64,000 nucleotides of DNA from Desmodus rotundus (lineage: Eukaryota > Chordata > Mammalia > Chiroptera > Phyllostomidae): NCBI RefSeq assembly GCF_022682495.2, contig NC_071390.1:155720583-155784582 (forward strand), read 5' to 3'. How positions within the stretch are numbered: the first letter of the stretch is position 1; every line of letters starts with the position of its first letter. The notes under the pieces are model-generated. The model saw nothing but the letters and a program-made list of their open reading frames with translations. It was not told where the DNA came from and made no database searches. This document shows positions 1-10,870 of this stretch, in pieces. Made by a program: the position numbers and the translations under genes.

Positions 1-140
1 TGAGACAAGGGGAAGGATGACTCTCGTGCGGCAGGGATGTCAGCTTATGCATGCGAAGCCCTGGGAAGCAAGCCCACCTCACCGGTAGAGTGGTGGGAGC
101 GTGTAGCCAGGAGCTTCACTTGCTTTTCTTGTTTACCCAG

Positions 141-201
141 GGAATTATCTTCCTAAACACAGCCTCTGCCCAGGTAGACATCAAGGTCACCGACCATGCA
201 G
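141..201 (+). CDS. Candidate internal coding exon (61 nt), gene not recognised
   Basis: A pyrimidine-rich acceptor ending in tgtttacccag directly precedes position 141, and a strong donor (CAG followed by gtaaggtaag) begins at 202. Frame 1 is open across all 61 nt and reads as a plausible peptide containing NTASAQVDIKVTDHA. Frame 3 is also open and frame 2 has a stop. The length is not a multiple of three (20 codons plus one base), so the exon would shift phase. No adjoining exon can be recognised in the window, which would put the rest of the gene to the left or across long introns. I do not recognise the protein. A chance match between two splice motifs 61 bp apart remains possible. Confidence 0.25.
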
Positions 202-616
202 GTAAGGTAAGAACATAACCATCTTAACCCATTTCATATCAAAGATCTTGGTATTTATGTAACAACTTCGTTGCATGAATAAAACATGCTATGTGGGGAG
301 AGCCTGTGGTCAAAACCAACCTCTGCTATTTACTAAATGCAGTTACCTGACCTGCTGCCTGGGGTTTCCTGCCCCAACAAGGTGTGATTCTCGCATCTGT
401 CTCTCTGCAGCTAGGTTTGCCCTTTCCCCCCCAGAGCTAAGTCTTGTTAATTTCCAGTTTGTTTATCCTTTTACTTGCTGTTAGGGTGGATGGCTACTTC
501 TCAGTTTCTTGCATACCAAACTGGAAACTGAAAGTTGCAGGTATATCTTTTACTTTATAAATTAAGATAGTCAAAAAAATCCCATTATTTTATGTTTATT
601 TTTTAAATATATATGT
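202..616. other. Unique DNA, no feature seen
   Basis: AT-rich sequence following the candidate donor site. If the exon at 141-201 is real this would be intron. No recognisable repeat is present until the MIR copy at about 617. Confidence 0.4.
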
Positions 617-800
617 ATAGTGCTAAATATATGCAAAGCACTATTTTAAGTGCTTTATAAATACAAACTTTTTCTTTCCAAAGCAACCTCAAAGAACCTT
701 CAAAGGCAGGGTTTTTTTCATCATCCCCATTTTACAGGTGGAGAAACTGAGGCTGAAAAAATTAGCCAAGAACACAGGACTCTGGGTGCCAACACTACAC
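617..800 (-). repeat. MIR SINE, antisense copy
   Basis: The stretch runs through the antisense MIR landmarks in order: an agcactattttaagtgctt block, ccccattttacaggtggag, then gaaactgaggctg and a decayed accaagaacacagg block. This is an ancient tRNA-derived SINE shared by mammals. The 5' end of the element beyond about 800 is too diverged to place. Confidence 0.75.
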
Positions 801-1195
801 AGGGAGCCTTCATCAATTCAATTTCATCTCATTTGATCCAAGCCTTCATGCTCCTAAGCTGGAGGTTCTTATTCCTGCTTGGGTTGTGGGGAGTGGCAAT
901 CAGAGAAGACCATGGGATGGGGGTGGAGGTGGGGAGGGCACCCTTAGTCATCAGCCAGCACTGTCTCTGCCCAAGGCTACTCCTTCCCTGAAGAAGAACA
1001 GCTCTCTTGGTGTGTGTCCTGGGTGGGTCTGGAGCTTGTTAAAAGATGTCAGTAGTGGTACAAACACAAAATCATTTCCTACTCTTCCATTACTCCTTCC
1101 AACTGTGCTGCATCAAATCCCCTTCCTTCTTCCTCAATGATGTCTTGGGTAGACTTTATAATTTGCTGTTGGCAACCACCCTGCCTGGTTTCAGA
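801..1195. other. Unique DNA, no feature seen
   Basis: Mixed-composition sequence with overlapping short frames in all three forward phases. Nothing indicates coding, and no repeat family was recognised. Confidence 0.35.
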
Positions 1196-2110
1196 AGCTG
1201 TAACCCCCCATGGCTAAGGCTGAGTGGGAGACGTTGGGACCCTAAGCCACTAGGGAGACAAAGCTTATCTCCCTGGCAGGGGCGCCACCTCTGCCCACTT
1301 CACTTTACCCTGCTTGGCCCTGAGCCAGACCGGTTAGCCAATGACAGGTAAGATTCCTCAAGGGAGGGATGACCTGAGACAGGCATGGTCACAGAGAGGC
1401 CCACAGGGAAGGACTTGGGGGGCTATAGAAAAAGAGGGTGATGGAGCCTCACCCCTCAGCTTTGACATAGCCTGAGTCATTCTGCCTGCAAGAAGTCTCC
1501 TATCTCTTGGCTGCCTTACTTCCCCTGCCTGACTTAAGCCTGAAACAATGCTGGAGGTGGGTGCGGCCCTGTGCCGGAAAGGGTGGGTTCCCTGGGGCCA
1601 TCAGGCCTAAGAAAGAATGCATAAAATCCTGTGAAACCTGCTTTGCTAATACCCTCAATTTAAATGATAAGGGTCCAAGCATGAAATGAGTTTGTTTCCC
1701 AAAGTTTTATAGCCCCTTAGCTAACTGACCCTGACTCAGAATAAGCCCTCAGAGTTCTTTGTTTGTTATCTATTGTTTGATCCTTACTGCCTAACAGTGA
1801 TATACGCCCTGTATTCCTATGCAAATTAAACCCAATCAAAGCCCATTGAGGAAAAGGCTTCTGGCCCTTCTCCTTTGACAGATTGGCCACCTTTCCTCAC
1901 CCTGCGGGCAGAGCTCCCCCACAATGTGCAATCACTTTTGATTATTAAAGGTCCGGTCCAATTGCAGGCTTATCTCAAAAGCACGTTGAATCTCACATGT
2001 TGCCCTTTCTTCCAGCACAGACCTGGGAAAAGCATCAGGCCCAGTGTCGCTCTGAAATGCCTCCAGTCCCCTCCCCGTCAAAGATGGCTTCCCTGATGGT
2101 AGGGAGAGTC
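1196..2110 (+). mobile_element. Probable endogenous-retrovirus LTR, solitary
   Basis: Roughly 0.9 kb with LTR-like composition. It holds a tatgcaaattaaa promoter-like block near 1819, and a pyrimidine-rich stretch that leads to gattattaaaggtccggtcc near 1939, which reads as a polyadenylation-signal and R/U5-like region. It ends near tgttgccctttcttccag and aagcatcaggccc. No primer-binding site, gag or pol remnant follows, so it would be a solo LTR. Boundaries and family are uncertain and no flanking duplication was found. The call rests on overall resemblance rather than a defined terminus. Confidence 0.4.
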
Positions 2111-3379
2111 TCAGACTTCACTCTGGTTTGCTCTGGTTTCATATGGTAGTTGTACAGACAATGGAAATGGTTTTCGTGGGGTGCTGTTCAGCTCCAACCT
2201 GGCTCCTCGGCCTCTAGGACTACCTCAAAGAGGCAGCCATGACTCCTGGCCCCACCAGGAGACCAAGCGCTCAGCCACTTCCCTGCATAAGGCATTGCCT
2301 GGCTGGACCCGGCAGCTACCTGGGTCACTCACTCTGTGACCCTTCTGACCCCTCCTCCAACTCCCTGCCCCTCCCCAGGAATCTGGGGAACCTGTGGTCC
2401 TGCTTTATTTCCTCCATATCCTCCAGGGGCCTCTGGGAAGGGGAGTGGGTCCGCCTTCAACCTTTCCTTCCCAGGTTCATTCACTATGCTTCCTACTTCT
2501 TGAAGAGAAGTGACACTAATTTCCATGGCTGAGGACAACCCTCATCTTCAGATCTCCCAAGTGATGCTTCACACACCCCGTGCTGTGCCAATAGCAGCTC
2601 CAGGGTGGGCAATGGCAGCTGAGCGGGGCAGCAAGATGCCTTACTGCCCTTATGACAGACATCCCCAGTCTGTGCAAGAGTCTCTCAAGGCCCCTCTCCC
2701 CTAATGAGGCTTGGGGCTGGAGGGGGCCTTTCCCTCCCCAACAGTGCAGAGTGGAAGTCTTCATTCACCAGCACCACAGTGCAGACCGAAGAATCTGGAG
2801 ACCCCTCTCTCACCGCCCCACCCCCACCCTGTGTTCTGGCCCTGGGAGGGTGATTGGGGGTTGACTGTGTGGGAGCTGTGGCCAGGCTGCTTCATATGCC
2901 TGGGGAAGGGGTGGCCGTCAACTGGAATACAGTGACTTTAGCATGGGCTGTACTCGGTTCCTTGTTTTCAAGTCTCAGCCCCGATTATAGGACAAAAGAG
3001 GAAGTCCCTCCAGACCTCCTTACAGAGTCCAGCAGAGGCTGGTGCTGCTTCTCTGCCTGCTTTGTAAGGAATTGGCTGTCAGAGCTCCTCCTCGGGCCTG
3101 GGACACTGTTGTCCTTCAGTCCCCTGTGGGCCTTTCCTCCCCAGAGGGAGGCACACAGGATGTTTTCCCTCCTCCACAAGTACCACCATTTTCCATGCTT
3201 TTCCACATCTCTTCTTGATCATTCTATGCATAGCAGATACAGCTGTAGCAACTGAAGCTGGTAACTTGCCCCCATTTTCAAACACTGGCCTGTGTCTGAA
3301 GCCTCTTTCTAGTACAACCCGAGAGGCAGGGAGGGCCAGAGAGGATGGGAGCTCATCATAGCGTGATTCTTATAGCATC
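2111..3379. other. GC-rich unique DNA with no supported gene
   Basis: Short frames of similar length occur in both strands, for example around 2329-2538 and 2854-3255, with no consistent codon signal. No repeat or RNA gene was recognised. Confidence 0.35.
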
Positions 3380-3571
3380 AGTTCATGTTGTTACTAAACT
3401 CCAGTGTCGATGTTAAACCTGTTATGCCTGTGTGCCTTTTCTCCCTACCTAAGTGATAAGTTCTCTGGAATCCAGGACATGTTGATCTGTTGTCCCCCCA
3501 CGGCATTCAGAGGAGTGCCTTATGAACTTTCGTGAAAGCTATACAATATTTGTTGCATTAAGAAATGAAGG
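3380..3571 (+). repeat. L2 LINE 3' end
   Basis: Matches the L2 tail layout: gataagttctctggaatccagg, a decayed 'main cause of the tail' block with ggcattcagaggagtgcc, then acaatatttgttgcattaag. The tail is followed immediately by a younger L1 insertion at 3572. Confidence 0.6.
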
Positions 3572-3888
3572 GCCAGGCGGTGAAAGACAAATACCATATA
3601 ATCTCACCTACAAGTGGAACCTAATCAAGAAAACAAACAAGTGAGCAAAATAGAACCACAGACATGAAATAAAGGGCAAACTGACAGTGACCAGAGGGGG
3701 GAGGCGCATGACAGGGGAAAGAAGGGGAAGGGTCAAGTCGAGGAACAAGTATAAAGGACCATGGACAAGGACAATGGGTTGGGGGAAGATTGACTGTAGG
3801 AGGTGGGGGGTGGGTAGGGCAGGGGAGAGTAGCGGGGGAAGAATGGGGACAATTGTCATTGAACAACAATAAAAAAATTAAAACAAAC
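3572..3888 (+). mobile_element. 5'-truncated bat L1 insertion with TSD
   Basis: Typical bat L1 3' sequence: aaataccatataatctcacc, gtggaacctaatcaagaaaa, agggtcaagtcgaggaac, the G-rich 3' UTR near 3780-3840, and a terminal cattgaacaacaataaaaaaatt. The 11-bp sequence agaaatgaagg flanks the insert at 3561-3571 and 3889-3899, which fixes a 317-bp insertion. Only the 3' end is present, so no protein is encoded. Confidence 0.85.
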
Positions 3889-3899
3889 AGAAATGAAGG

Positions 3900-4015
3900 A
3901 ATGGGAGACACAAAGATCCTGGACACAGACACGCCCACTGCAGGACCATATCTCATTGGCGGCACAAGGCGCATAGTAAGTACTCAATAACCTTTTGTGG
4001 AATTGAGTAAATTGC
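3900..4015 (+). repeat. L2/MIR 3' tail fragment
   Basis: The motif ggcacaaggcgcatagtaag followed by tactcaataaccttttgtgg is the common L2/MIR 3' ending. The upstream part is too decayed to assign to one of the two families. Confidence 0.5.
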
Positions 4016-4530
4016 AGAGAGTCCTCCCTCCAGGTGCGGTAGGTGCACGTCGACAAAGAGAGTCTCCAAGACACAGGTATAGTCTTCACTGAGAAAGAGA
4101 ATTTGAGGATCAGGACACAGGAAAAAACCAGGTAAAGCTACAACGGAAATGAAATCAGGTACTATTTGCAAATCTTCTCCAGCCGAGCCTGTCTCTTCCA
4201 ACACTTATAATGGGAGCGATCAGCTTGATACGGAGCCGTCAAAGGTAGGGCTCCCGAGGCCTGTGCTTGAGTCTGACTGTGACTCAGTCATTTTCCGTGT
4301 TCTTAGTCACTTGTGAGGGATACGTATAAACTAAAGAAACTGGTATTTATGTGCGGCTTGTAGAGTCCGGTTTGTTGTTTTATAGCTGCACCTCCTATTT
4401 TCCAAAGGATCTTTTTTAAAACTTGAAGCAATGGCAAGGGATCAATATTCAATCACTTTGTGCAGAATATGATGATGGATTTGAGATCACTGAGGTCTGG
4501 AATAGTTTGAAGATAAAAAGGTCAATAAAT
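4016..4530. other. Unique DNA, no feature seen
   Basis: No repeat consensus, RNA gene or coding signal was recognised in this stretch. Confidence 0.3.
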
Positions 4531-4860
4531 CTCATTCATTCATTCAACAAACATCTAGTGCATATTTACTGGGCACTTGACATAGAAATACAAAGATAAA
4601 AGACAGTTTCTCTCTTCAAGGTGCCACAGAGTTATTGGGAAGGAGGAGAGCGGGCAGCCCGTCTCACTGCAGTGGGTTAAGTGCCATCTGGAGGCCAGCG
4701 TGGCTGTCACAGCGGCATCCGACTGGGGCCGTCAGGGAAGACTTCCTTGAAAAGGTGATGGATGAGGACTATTTTGAAGGGTGACATATTAGCCAGATGA
4801 AGAAGGGGAGAAAGAGTACCCTGGGCAGAGGAGAAAGTCACATGAGAGAAGACAGGTGTG
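4531..4860 (-). repeat. L2 LINE 3' region, antisense
   Basis: Starts with the reverse-complemented L2 tail, cattcattcattcaacaaac, then gggcacttgacatag. It continues through antisense L2 landmarks: ggccagcgtggctgtcac, gtcagggaagacttccttg and gggcagaggagaaagtc. Confidence 0.75.
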
Positions 4861-5064
4861 CAGTGTGATGACAAGCTTTCCCCCTGGAATCCAGGGGGAC
4901 AGTGGGGAAAGTGTCAGGCAAGTGGCATCTGCAGCTTATTATCAGGAGTAGATGTCTGGATCTGGGGGAATCAAATGCATTCTGGGCGCTTTTTTTTACA
5001 GTGGACATCGATACCATACATATAAAGACGTCAGGTTTTAAACTGAGAGACAGGTGCACAGACC

Positions 5065-5860
5065 ATGTGTAATCACAGACACCCTGAAGACAGGAGTGTT
5101 GGACGTCCCCAGAGTTTTCTGCTTCCGCCACTCCCTACAGAACCACACAGGGACCCGACTCAGTGTCACACCACCACCACAAGGTCACTAGTTCCCAGGG
5201 GGCATCATGCAGAGCCCTGGGCCGGGCTCAGCCCCCAGCACCCGGGGTGGGCAGCTCCTCCCGGCCTCGGCCCCCCGCTGTCTGTAGACTGTACTTGTCC
5301 TCATAGCCCCCCAAAAGGTAAAGCTTTGCTATCCCTTGGTGACGGGACGCAGGAAGGTGCAGCCTGCCTCCAGGTGGTCTTGTGCCATCTCCTCAGGCAC
5401 GGGTGTGAGGAGAGCTGTCATGGGATCCACCAGGAAGCCCATGACAGCCCAGCAGGGATCTCGACCACCAGGGATCGGAGGCCTCACTGGTGCCTGGCGA
5501 GGACAAGAGGGTCAGTGCCTGAGCTTAGAAGGCAAGCTCAGTCATAGGTTTGCTTTCTGTGGAGAAAGAAACAGGCACTCTTTGATCTCAGCACCCAGAG
5601 GAAGAGAACTCAGGATCCAGCTGGGCTGGATGGATCTGGAGGTTGGGTGGGCGAGCAAAGTGTCTGGACAGGAGGGTGGCAGCTTTCCCAAGTCCAGGCT
5701 GTCCGTGCAGCACGGAACAGGGCCCTAGTCAGGGACGGCAGGGGTGGGTGGTAGCGTCCAGCCCTGAAGGAAGAGAACTGGCAGGTCTGAGCCCAAGGGT
5801 TTAGGGCACGCCAGTAGTGCCGAAGAGGTGGTATTTCAGGCTGAGAGCCCCCGCTGACAG
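5065..5860. other. GC-rich unique block; frames open on both strands
   Basis: A forward frame at 5065-5547 (160 codons) and a reverse frame at 5610-6026 (138 codons) are long for this window. Both are low-complexity Pro/Ser/Gly/Arg-rich peptides of the kind expected from GC-rich non-coding DNA. A reverse-strand segment at 5329-5493 has an acceptor-like edge and an in-frame stop and is discussed as a finding. I do not support a gene here. Confidence 0.3.
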
Positions 5861-7130
5861 CTTCCTTTTCTCGAATGGTTGCCCCAAGTTCAAAAACACA
5901 ATCCGCCCACGGCTCCTCCTCTCCAAGTGGCCGTGTAAGCTCTAATTTCCTTTTATTGATAAGTGACAAACAAAAAGGACTTGAGAGATGCCCTTTTTTG
6001 TACCATTTGTGCACATCAGTGTCCACGCTGGTAAAGTGTCCTTGGCCGGAGCTCGGGTCTGGGAAGGGAGCTGGCCTCCCAGCAGGTGGTACTGGCCCCA
6101 GGCAGCTATCTCAATGCCATGGTCTCAAACACTGATACAGCAGGTCCTCAAATAAGGTCGTTCATCACAACATCGATGAGATGCTGAAGAAGCCTAACTC
6201 CTTCATATCAAGTAGCCTTTGGTGAAAGTGGTTTCATTCTATGTCTTTTTGCTTAAGGTCGCAGAACCTGTCAGCCACGTTAAGGACCTATTTATTATAC
6301 TTGACCTCCAGCCTGAGAACATATTGAATAAAGTGGTCTGCCTAAAATTAGAAGGCCATTCAACCCCTTTCCACCTCCGCACCCCCCTCACCCGCTGTGC
6401 TGACTCACCAGGTGTCAGGACATGAAAGTTCAAGGCCAGGGTTAGAACTGCAATATGCACGTGACCTGTGGCATCCAGCACGGACAGATTGTGGCTAGTG
6501 GAGGAAAAACAGAACTTTAAATATAGCTAGTCTCTGGAAAATTCTTCCAGTTATCACACATGTACAATTTAAGTGGAGGATTCAGTTCTCAACAATGCCT
6601 AGTCAAAACAGGAGTTCTATTCCGTTAGGGACATGCTCAATAATGCAGCATATACAACTATAAATATACCATACAACTGTTTCCATGTGCTGATGGCAAC
6701 CTCAGGAACTAGAATTTAGAGATGAACTAGGATTCCCGAGACTGAAGGCAACAAACCCGCAGCAGTACCGTAAGCAGCGAGTACGTCTGTGTGTGAAGTC
6801 ACACGTTTTATGCATCTCAACGTGTACTGGATCACGCCTTACTTTATCTGATAGATTTTGTCCTGATGAAGTCTGGCAGTTCCTGATGAAATGGCACACA
6901 CATTTGCCACCATCACAGCAGAAGAGCCTGAAAAACAAGCATTCCAGAGACAAAAATCTTAAGTCGCTGCATGTAATATGAGTAATTTCATTACACAATT
7001 ACGTAGCTCAACTCAACACAGCAGCCTTCTAAACAAGGCATTCGTTTTTCTCTTTTGTATGCCTTAATTTCAGGGTCATTTCATGTATCTTTGCAGTCTA
7101 TTGATTAAATATTACTAAATGAAACATTCT
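5861..7130. other. Unique DNA, possibly conserved non-coding
   Basis: No recognisable repeat for about 1.2 kb. The sequence is moderately AT-rich and irregular, without long frames. That is compatible with unique intergenic or intronic DNA. Confidence 0.3.
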
Positions 7131-7134
7131 GATC

Positions 7135-7352
7135 AAAGCCAAAAACATAACATGAAAACAAATTGAATAGAAAAGAGAGAGAGAGAAAAAACTCACAGAC
7201 AACAGTGTGGTGATGGCCAAGGTGGGGGGCCTTGGGTGGGGGATAGGTGGAGGAGGGGATGGGCTGGTAAATGGTGATGGAAGGAGACTTGACTTGGGGT
7301 AATTTTGGTAACCACTGTCACCCAATAAATTCAATAAAAAGGAAAGCATAAT
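7135..7352 (+). mobile_element. L1 3' UTR fragment, sense
   Basis: Carries acagacaacagtgtggtgat, a G-rich 3' UTR block, ggtaaatggtgatggaagg and a terminal caataaattcaataaaaagg. The same 3' UTR signature (acaacagtgtggtgat and aaatggtaatgg) recurs at 23502-23596 and 59086-59154, so these are likely related L1 subfamilies. No clear duplication was found. Confidence 0.7.
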
Positions 7353-7379
7353 ATCAAAACAAAGTTTGTAGTTGTATCT

Positions 7380-7532
7380 CCTTTTTTATTGAATTTATTG
7401 AGGTATCACTGGTCAATAAAATTATATAGGTTTACAGGGGTACAGTTCTATAATACATCATCTATTCACTGTATTGTTTAACTACCCCCATTAATCTGCC
7501 CTATACCCTCTTCTACCTCCCTCCACCCCTTC
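7380..7532 (-). mobile_element. L1 3' end, antisense
   Basis: Reads as the reverse complement of an L1 tail: ttttattgaatttattgagg, cactggtcaataaaattata, taggtttacaggggtacag, and a pyrimidine-rich block with ctataccctcttctacctcc. The same sequence type occurs at 47543-47850. Its 3' end faces the L1 3' end at 7352 across a gap of under 30 bp. Confidence 0.75.
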
Positions 7533-7598
7533 AATCCTTTGAGATATTATAATTTGTAGTGGTTTATTTCCTCATTCTAAATGGGATATTCACTCTCG

Positions 7599-7638
7599 TG
7601 TGTGTGTGTGTGTGTATATATACACACACACACACACA
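7599..7638. repeat. Perfect 40-bp TG/CA palindromic microsatellite
   Basis: A (TG)n run passes through a tatata centre into a (CA)n run of equal length, centred between 7618 and 7619. Every base from 7599 to 7638 pairs with its mirror partner, so the tract can form a perfect hairpin. It is fully alternating purine-pyrimidine. Confidence 0.9.
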
Positions 7639-7764
7639 TATACATATAATTTTGTATTTCTTTAAAGAGGGACCCCAAAATAGCCTAAGTTTTAGGTTCC
7701 ATAAAATTGAATTTGCCCCTACTACCTACCTATTAAATGCTAACTTGTCATATCCAATTTACTT

Positions 7765-7835
7765 GCTCTTGTCTATAAACGTTTAATATTTACTTATTAT
7801 GTGCCAAGCACTGTGTAAAGTGCTTGTAATTTTTT
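7765..7835. repeat. Short MIR/L2-type fragment
   Basis: The motif tattatgtgccaagcactgtg followed by taaagtgctt is shared by antisense MIR and L2 copies. Too little survives to choose a family. Confidence 0.35.
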
Positions 7836-8394
7836 ACTTGCTTTTCAGAGCTAGCCCTTTACAGAAAACTATCAGAATATTTTCCTGGTGCGTCTAAGAA
7901 ATAATGCAAACATCTAGAATTCAGTACATTATAAATACTTTTTACTATTTGTAGATTCCTTGGGCACACTTTTAACTATAAGAAGGTAGAAAGTGGAACT
8001 ATATGGAACTTGTGTTTTCTTCAAAGTTGGAATTTTTCTAGGTTATACATGCCAGCTAAATCCACTTTTTTGCAAATTGGTTTTCGTTTTGATAATCATG
8101 TATACAGGCCTAAATTTTCTTGAAAAAGTAGGTGGATAGAATTCTGGGATTGCACAAAATTCAAATATTACGCTTTTAAAAAGAAGAACATGCAATTCCC
8201 TGGCATAACCTGTGTTATTCAAATATAACTTCCATGCAAAAGAAATTTTAATTAGAACTTTATTGTGTTTATATGACATTAAGTAGTGTTTAATGGTAGC
8301 AATACAATTAGATACCTTTTCTTCACAGGCTTTATGTTCCTTTTTGACTAGAGGCAGTCCAACTTTCACACAGTAATATTTTTATCTCTCTGTG

Positions 8395-8512
8395 GCTTTG
8401 CTGGCCCCGTAGCCCTGCGAGTCATCTTGTTCCCCAGTGGACAAGACACCTGGAACGGTGCTTGTCACATGGTACACACTCAATAAGTATTTGTTGGACT
8501 AATGAATGAACC
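8395..8512 (+). repeat. L2 LINE 3' end
   Basis: Ends with cacatggtacacactcaata, agtatttgttgga and a short tgaatgaa tail, the standard L2 terminus. Upstream, the tggaacggtgcttg block fits the same consensus. Confidence 0.7.
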
Positions 8513-8539
8513 ATTTCATAACTTTCTATTAGGAAATAG

Positions 8540-10610
8540 GAGTGTCTTCCACCCTCCCAGGCAGAAACCTCTAGTTGTTACCAAACACTAACTAGCAGAC
8601 GTTTTAGACTGTTTGTTCCTTTTCTTCATGCCTAATGTCTTATTTATAAGCATTATTCCAACACGGGCGCCTAGATAATGTATGTGCATTATGATGTTTT
8701 TTTACTCTCTGTCGATGTTCAATTCAGAAATGATAGCCTTAGAGCTTTGTAATCATCCAGCCAATTTGTCCCTCCAAATTTGTGAATTTCAGCAGGCCTC
8801 ATAATGCAGTATGATAAGTTCTGATTGTGAAGTTCCAGCCACACAAATAACACTGGAAGTGATCAATTGCTTTAACAATGCCTAATAGCTCTTTCCTGGT
8901 GCTCGGTGGTTTCTGGCTGAAGTACTTAGAGTTTGATTATAGTAAGCAATTATTACCTCATCAAGAATCATCTTGTGTCTTCACTGTTTTTTTTTTCTGG
9001 ACAGAAGAAAGTCCCCATTAATCCTCAAGTCACCCACGCTTCATTTTCTCTCATTTTCATCTACTCTGACTCCTTGGCTTCATTCTTTCTGGCTTAGAAT
9101 ATTCTTTCTGGTCCAGAACGCTCACACAGTGACCATATTTATAAGCCCCAAATTTGAATTCATATTTTGACAAATGATTTTTATTTGTAGAAAGACTCAT
9201 AAACTAGAAAAATTCAATGTTATGAGTTATCCATTTAATCAATCACCTTTTATGGACGACAGTAAAGGTGCATGAGAATGAATACAAAATTCTGGGGGAA
9301 GTGCAGATGGGTTAAGACAGTTTTTATCATTTTCAGTTATCTTTGTTGACGCTAATCACAGGGTTTTCCGCTTTTGTGCTGATTTGTAGAATCAACCTGT
9401 GAGATTAGAATTTGTTCTGTATTTTTTCAAACTTCTCTTAGAAAGTCTGAGTACTTCATCTGGATTATCAAGAGAGACTTTCTATAAATTACTTGAGAAA
9501 TTTCCAAAAGTTGTTAGCAAAGATGACCCGATGAACTGGAGTCACACCAGGTGGTGTGCAAGAAATCTCAGAATAGTAACATGTTTTTCCCTGGAAATCT
9601 TTCTGGGGAATTTCGGGGTGTTTTTTTCCCTGTTTCTATTCAACAAACAAGTATTCAAGTTATAATGTAAGACAGGGGTCTCAGTTTGAAAAGTCTTCAC
9701 AGTAACGAAATAAAATGCTCCAGACATCATCCCACGCTTCCTTCAAGGTCATTCTTTCCAGGGCCTTTAACAAGTCCTTGTGCAGCACTGTTAAGGGCTT
9801 TTCCACACGTGCCTTTTAAAGGTAGGTAACTCGATTCCCATTCCCTTGTTCCCTAAATCCACATCATAATGAATATTTACCATTATCAGCAATTTTCTTC
9901 TTAAATCTTTTATTTTTGGAATGAAACCAGTCACATTTTTATCTTTCTCTTCAATTCTGATTAAAATGCAAAGATTCACATGGAGAAAAATATTCTGCCC
10001 CTTCATTTTGGAGGAAAAAAGTGTCATGGAAAATTGCGATGGCATTGTTTTGATTTAGGGTCTTTGGAAAATGTCTTGACAATGGAACTTTTTCAGCTGA
10101 TAAAAACGAAGCCTGTGACGAGTGAAACATTATTAGTATTCTTCCAAGAACAGGCATCTGTGCCAGAAATCTTGTTTGAATAGGACCAAATTTGTCTGAT
10201 AAAATCACACGATTATTTTAGTGTCTTTACTTGTATTATAGAAATGTAACAAATTTGGAATAATTTTACAATAACCTCTACATCAACTGAAAAGTCTGAT
10301 GAATTATTAATGTGATGGTTGCAGATGTGTGCCTGCAACTGGCCGTTACCAGGATTCTGATACTGCCATTCTTGGAAACGAGGCTCAAAGCTGCCGCTAG
10401 AAATATCGGATGACACCCTGACAAGCTAACCAACAAGGCTGCTGAGGCTCAGACCGAAGGAAAGGTGGTCACTGCATTGGCCACTTTAGTCACCTGGCCA
10501 GGTGTCACCTTCAAGAACTTTCACACTAATTTCAGTGTTTTCATTAAAATACCTTATTAATTACTTGTACACTGAATAGCACCAGCATATTCAGGAAACA
10601 TTTTTAAATT
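8540..10610. other. AT-rich unique DNA resembling conserved non-coding sequence
   Basis: About 2 kb with almost no recognisable repeat. It contains several long irregular AT-rich blocks, for example 8620-8900 and 9380-9690, of the type that often proves conserved across mammals. Sequence alone cannot show conservation, and no coding frame is supported. Confidence 0.3.
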
Positions 10611-10619
10611 ATTATGTGC

Positions 10620-10870
10620 TGGAGAAGTAGTGTGGATGGTGTTTGAGGGACCAGACTCTGGGCAGAAATTGCTGGGTTCAAACCCCAGTTCAGCCACTTA
10701 CTAGTCAAAGATTGGTCAAGTTACTTAACTGTGTTCTGGGTCTCAGTTTCCTTATTATTGATGAGGATAATAATACTGCCTTCAAGAAGTTACTGTGAGA
10801 ATAAATATATGAATATTTGTAGAGTGTTTAGAACAGCACATAGGAAGCACCATAAGAACATTTAAGGGCA
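10620..10870 (+). repeat. MIR SINE, near full length, sense
   Basis: Shows the MIR order: gaccagactctgggcag, gggttcaaaccccagttcag, ccacttactag, agttacttaactgtg, ctcagtttccttatt, then gtgagaataaatata and a gaacagcacataggaagcacc 3' block. It covers nearly the whole 260-bp consensus. Confidence 0.85.

Noticed and set aside
5065..5547. 160-codon forward open frame
   Set aside because: The peptide is rich in Pro, Ser, His and Arg with no recognisable domain. The reverse strand is also open here, and the block is GC-rich, so length alone is not evidence.
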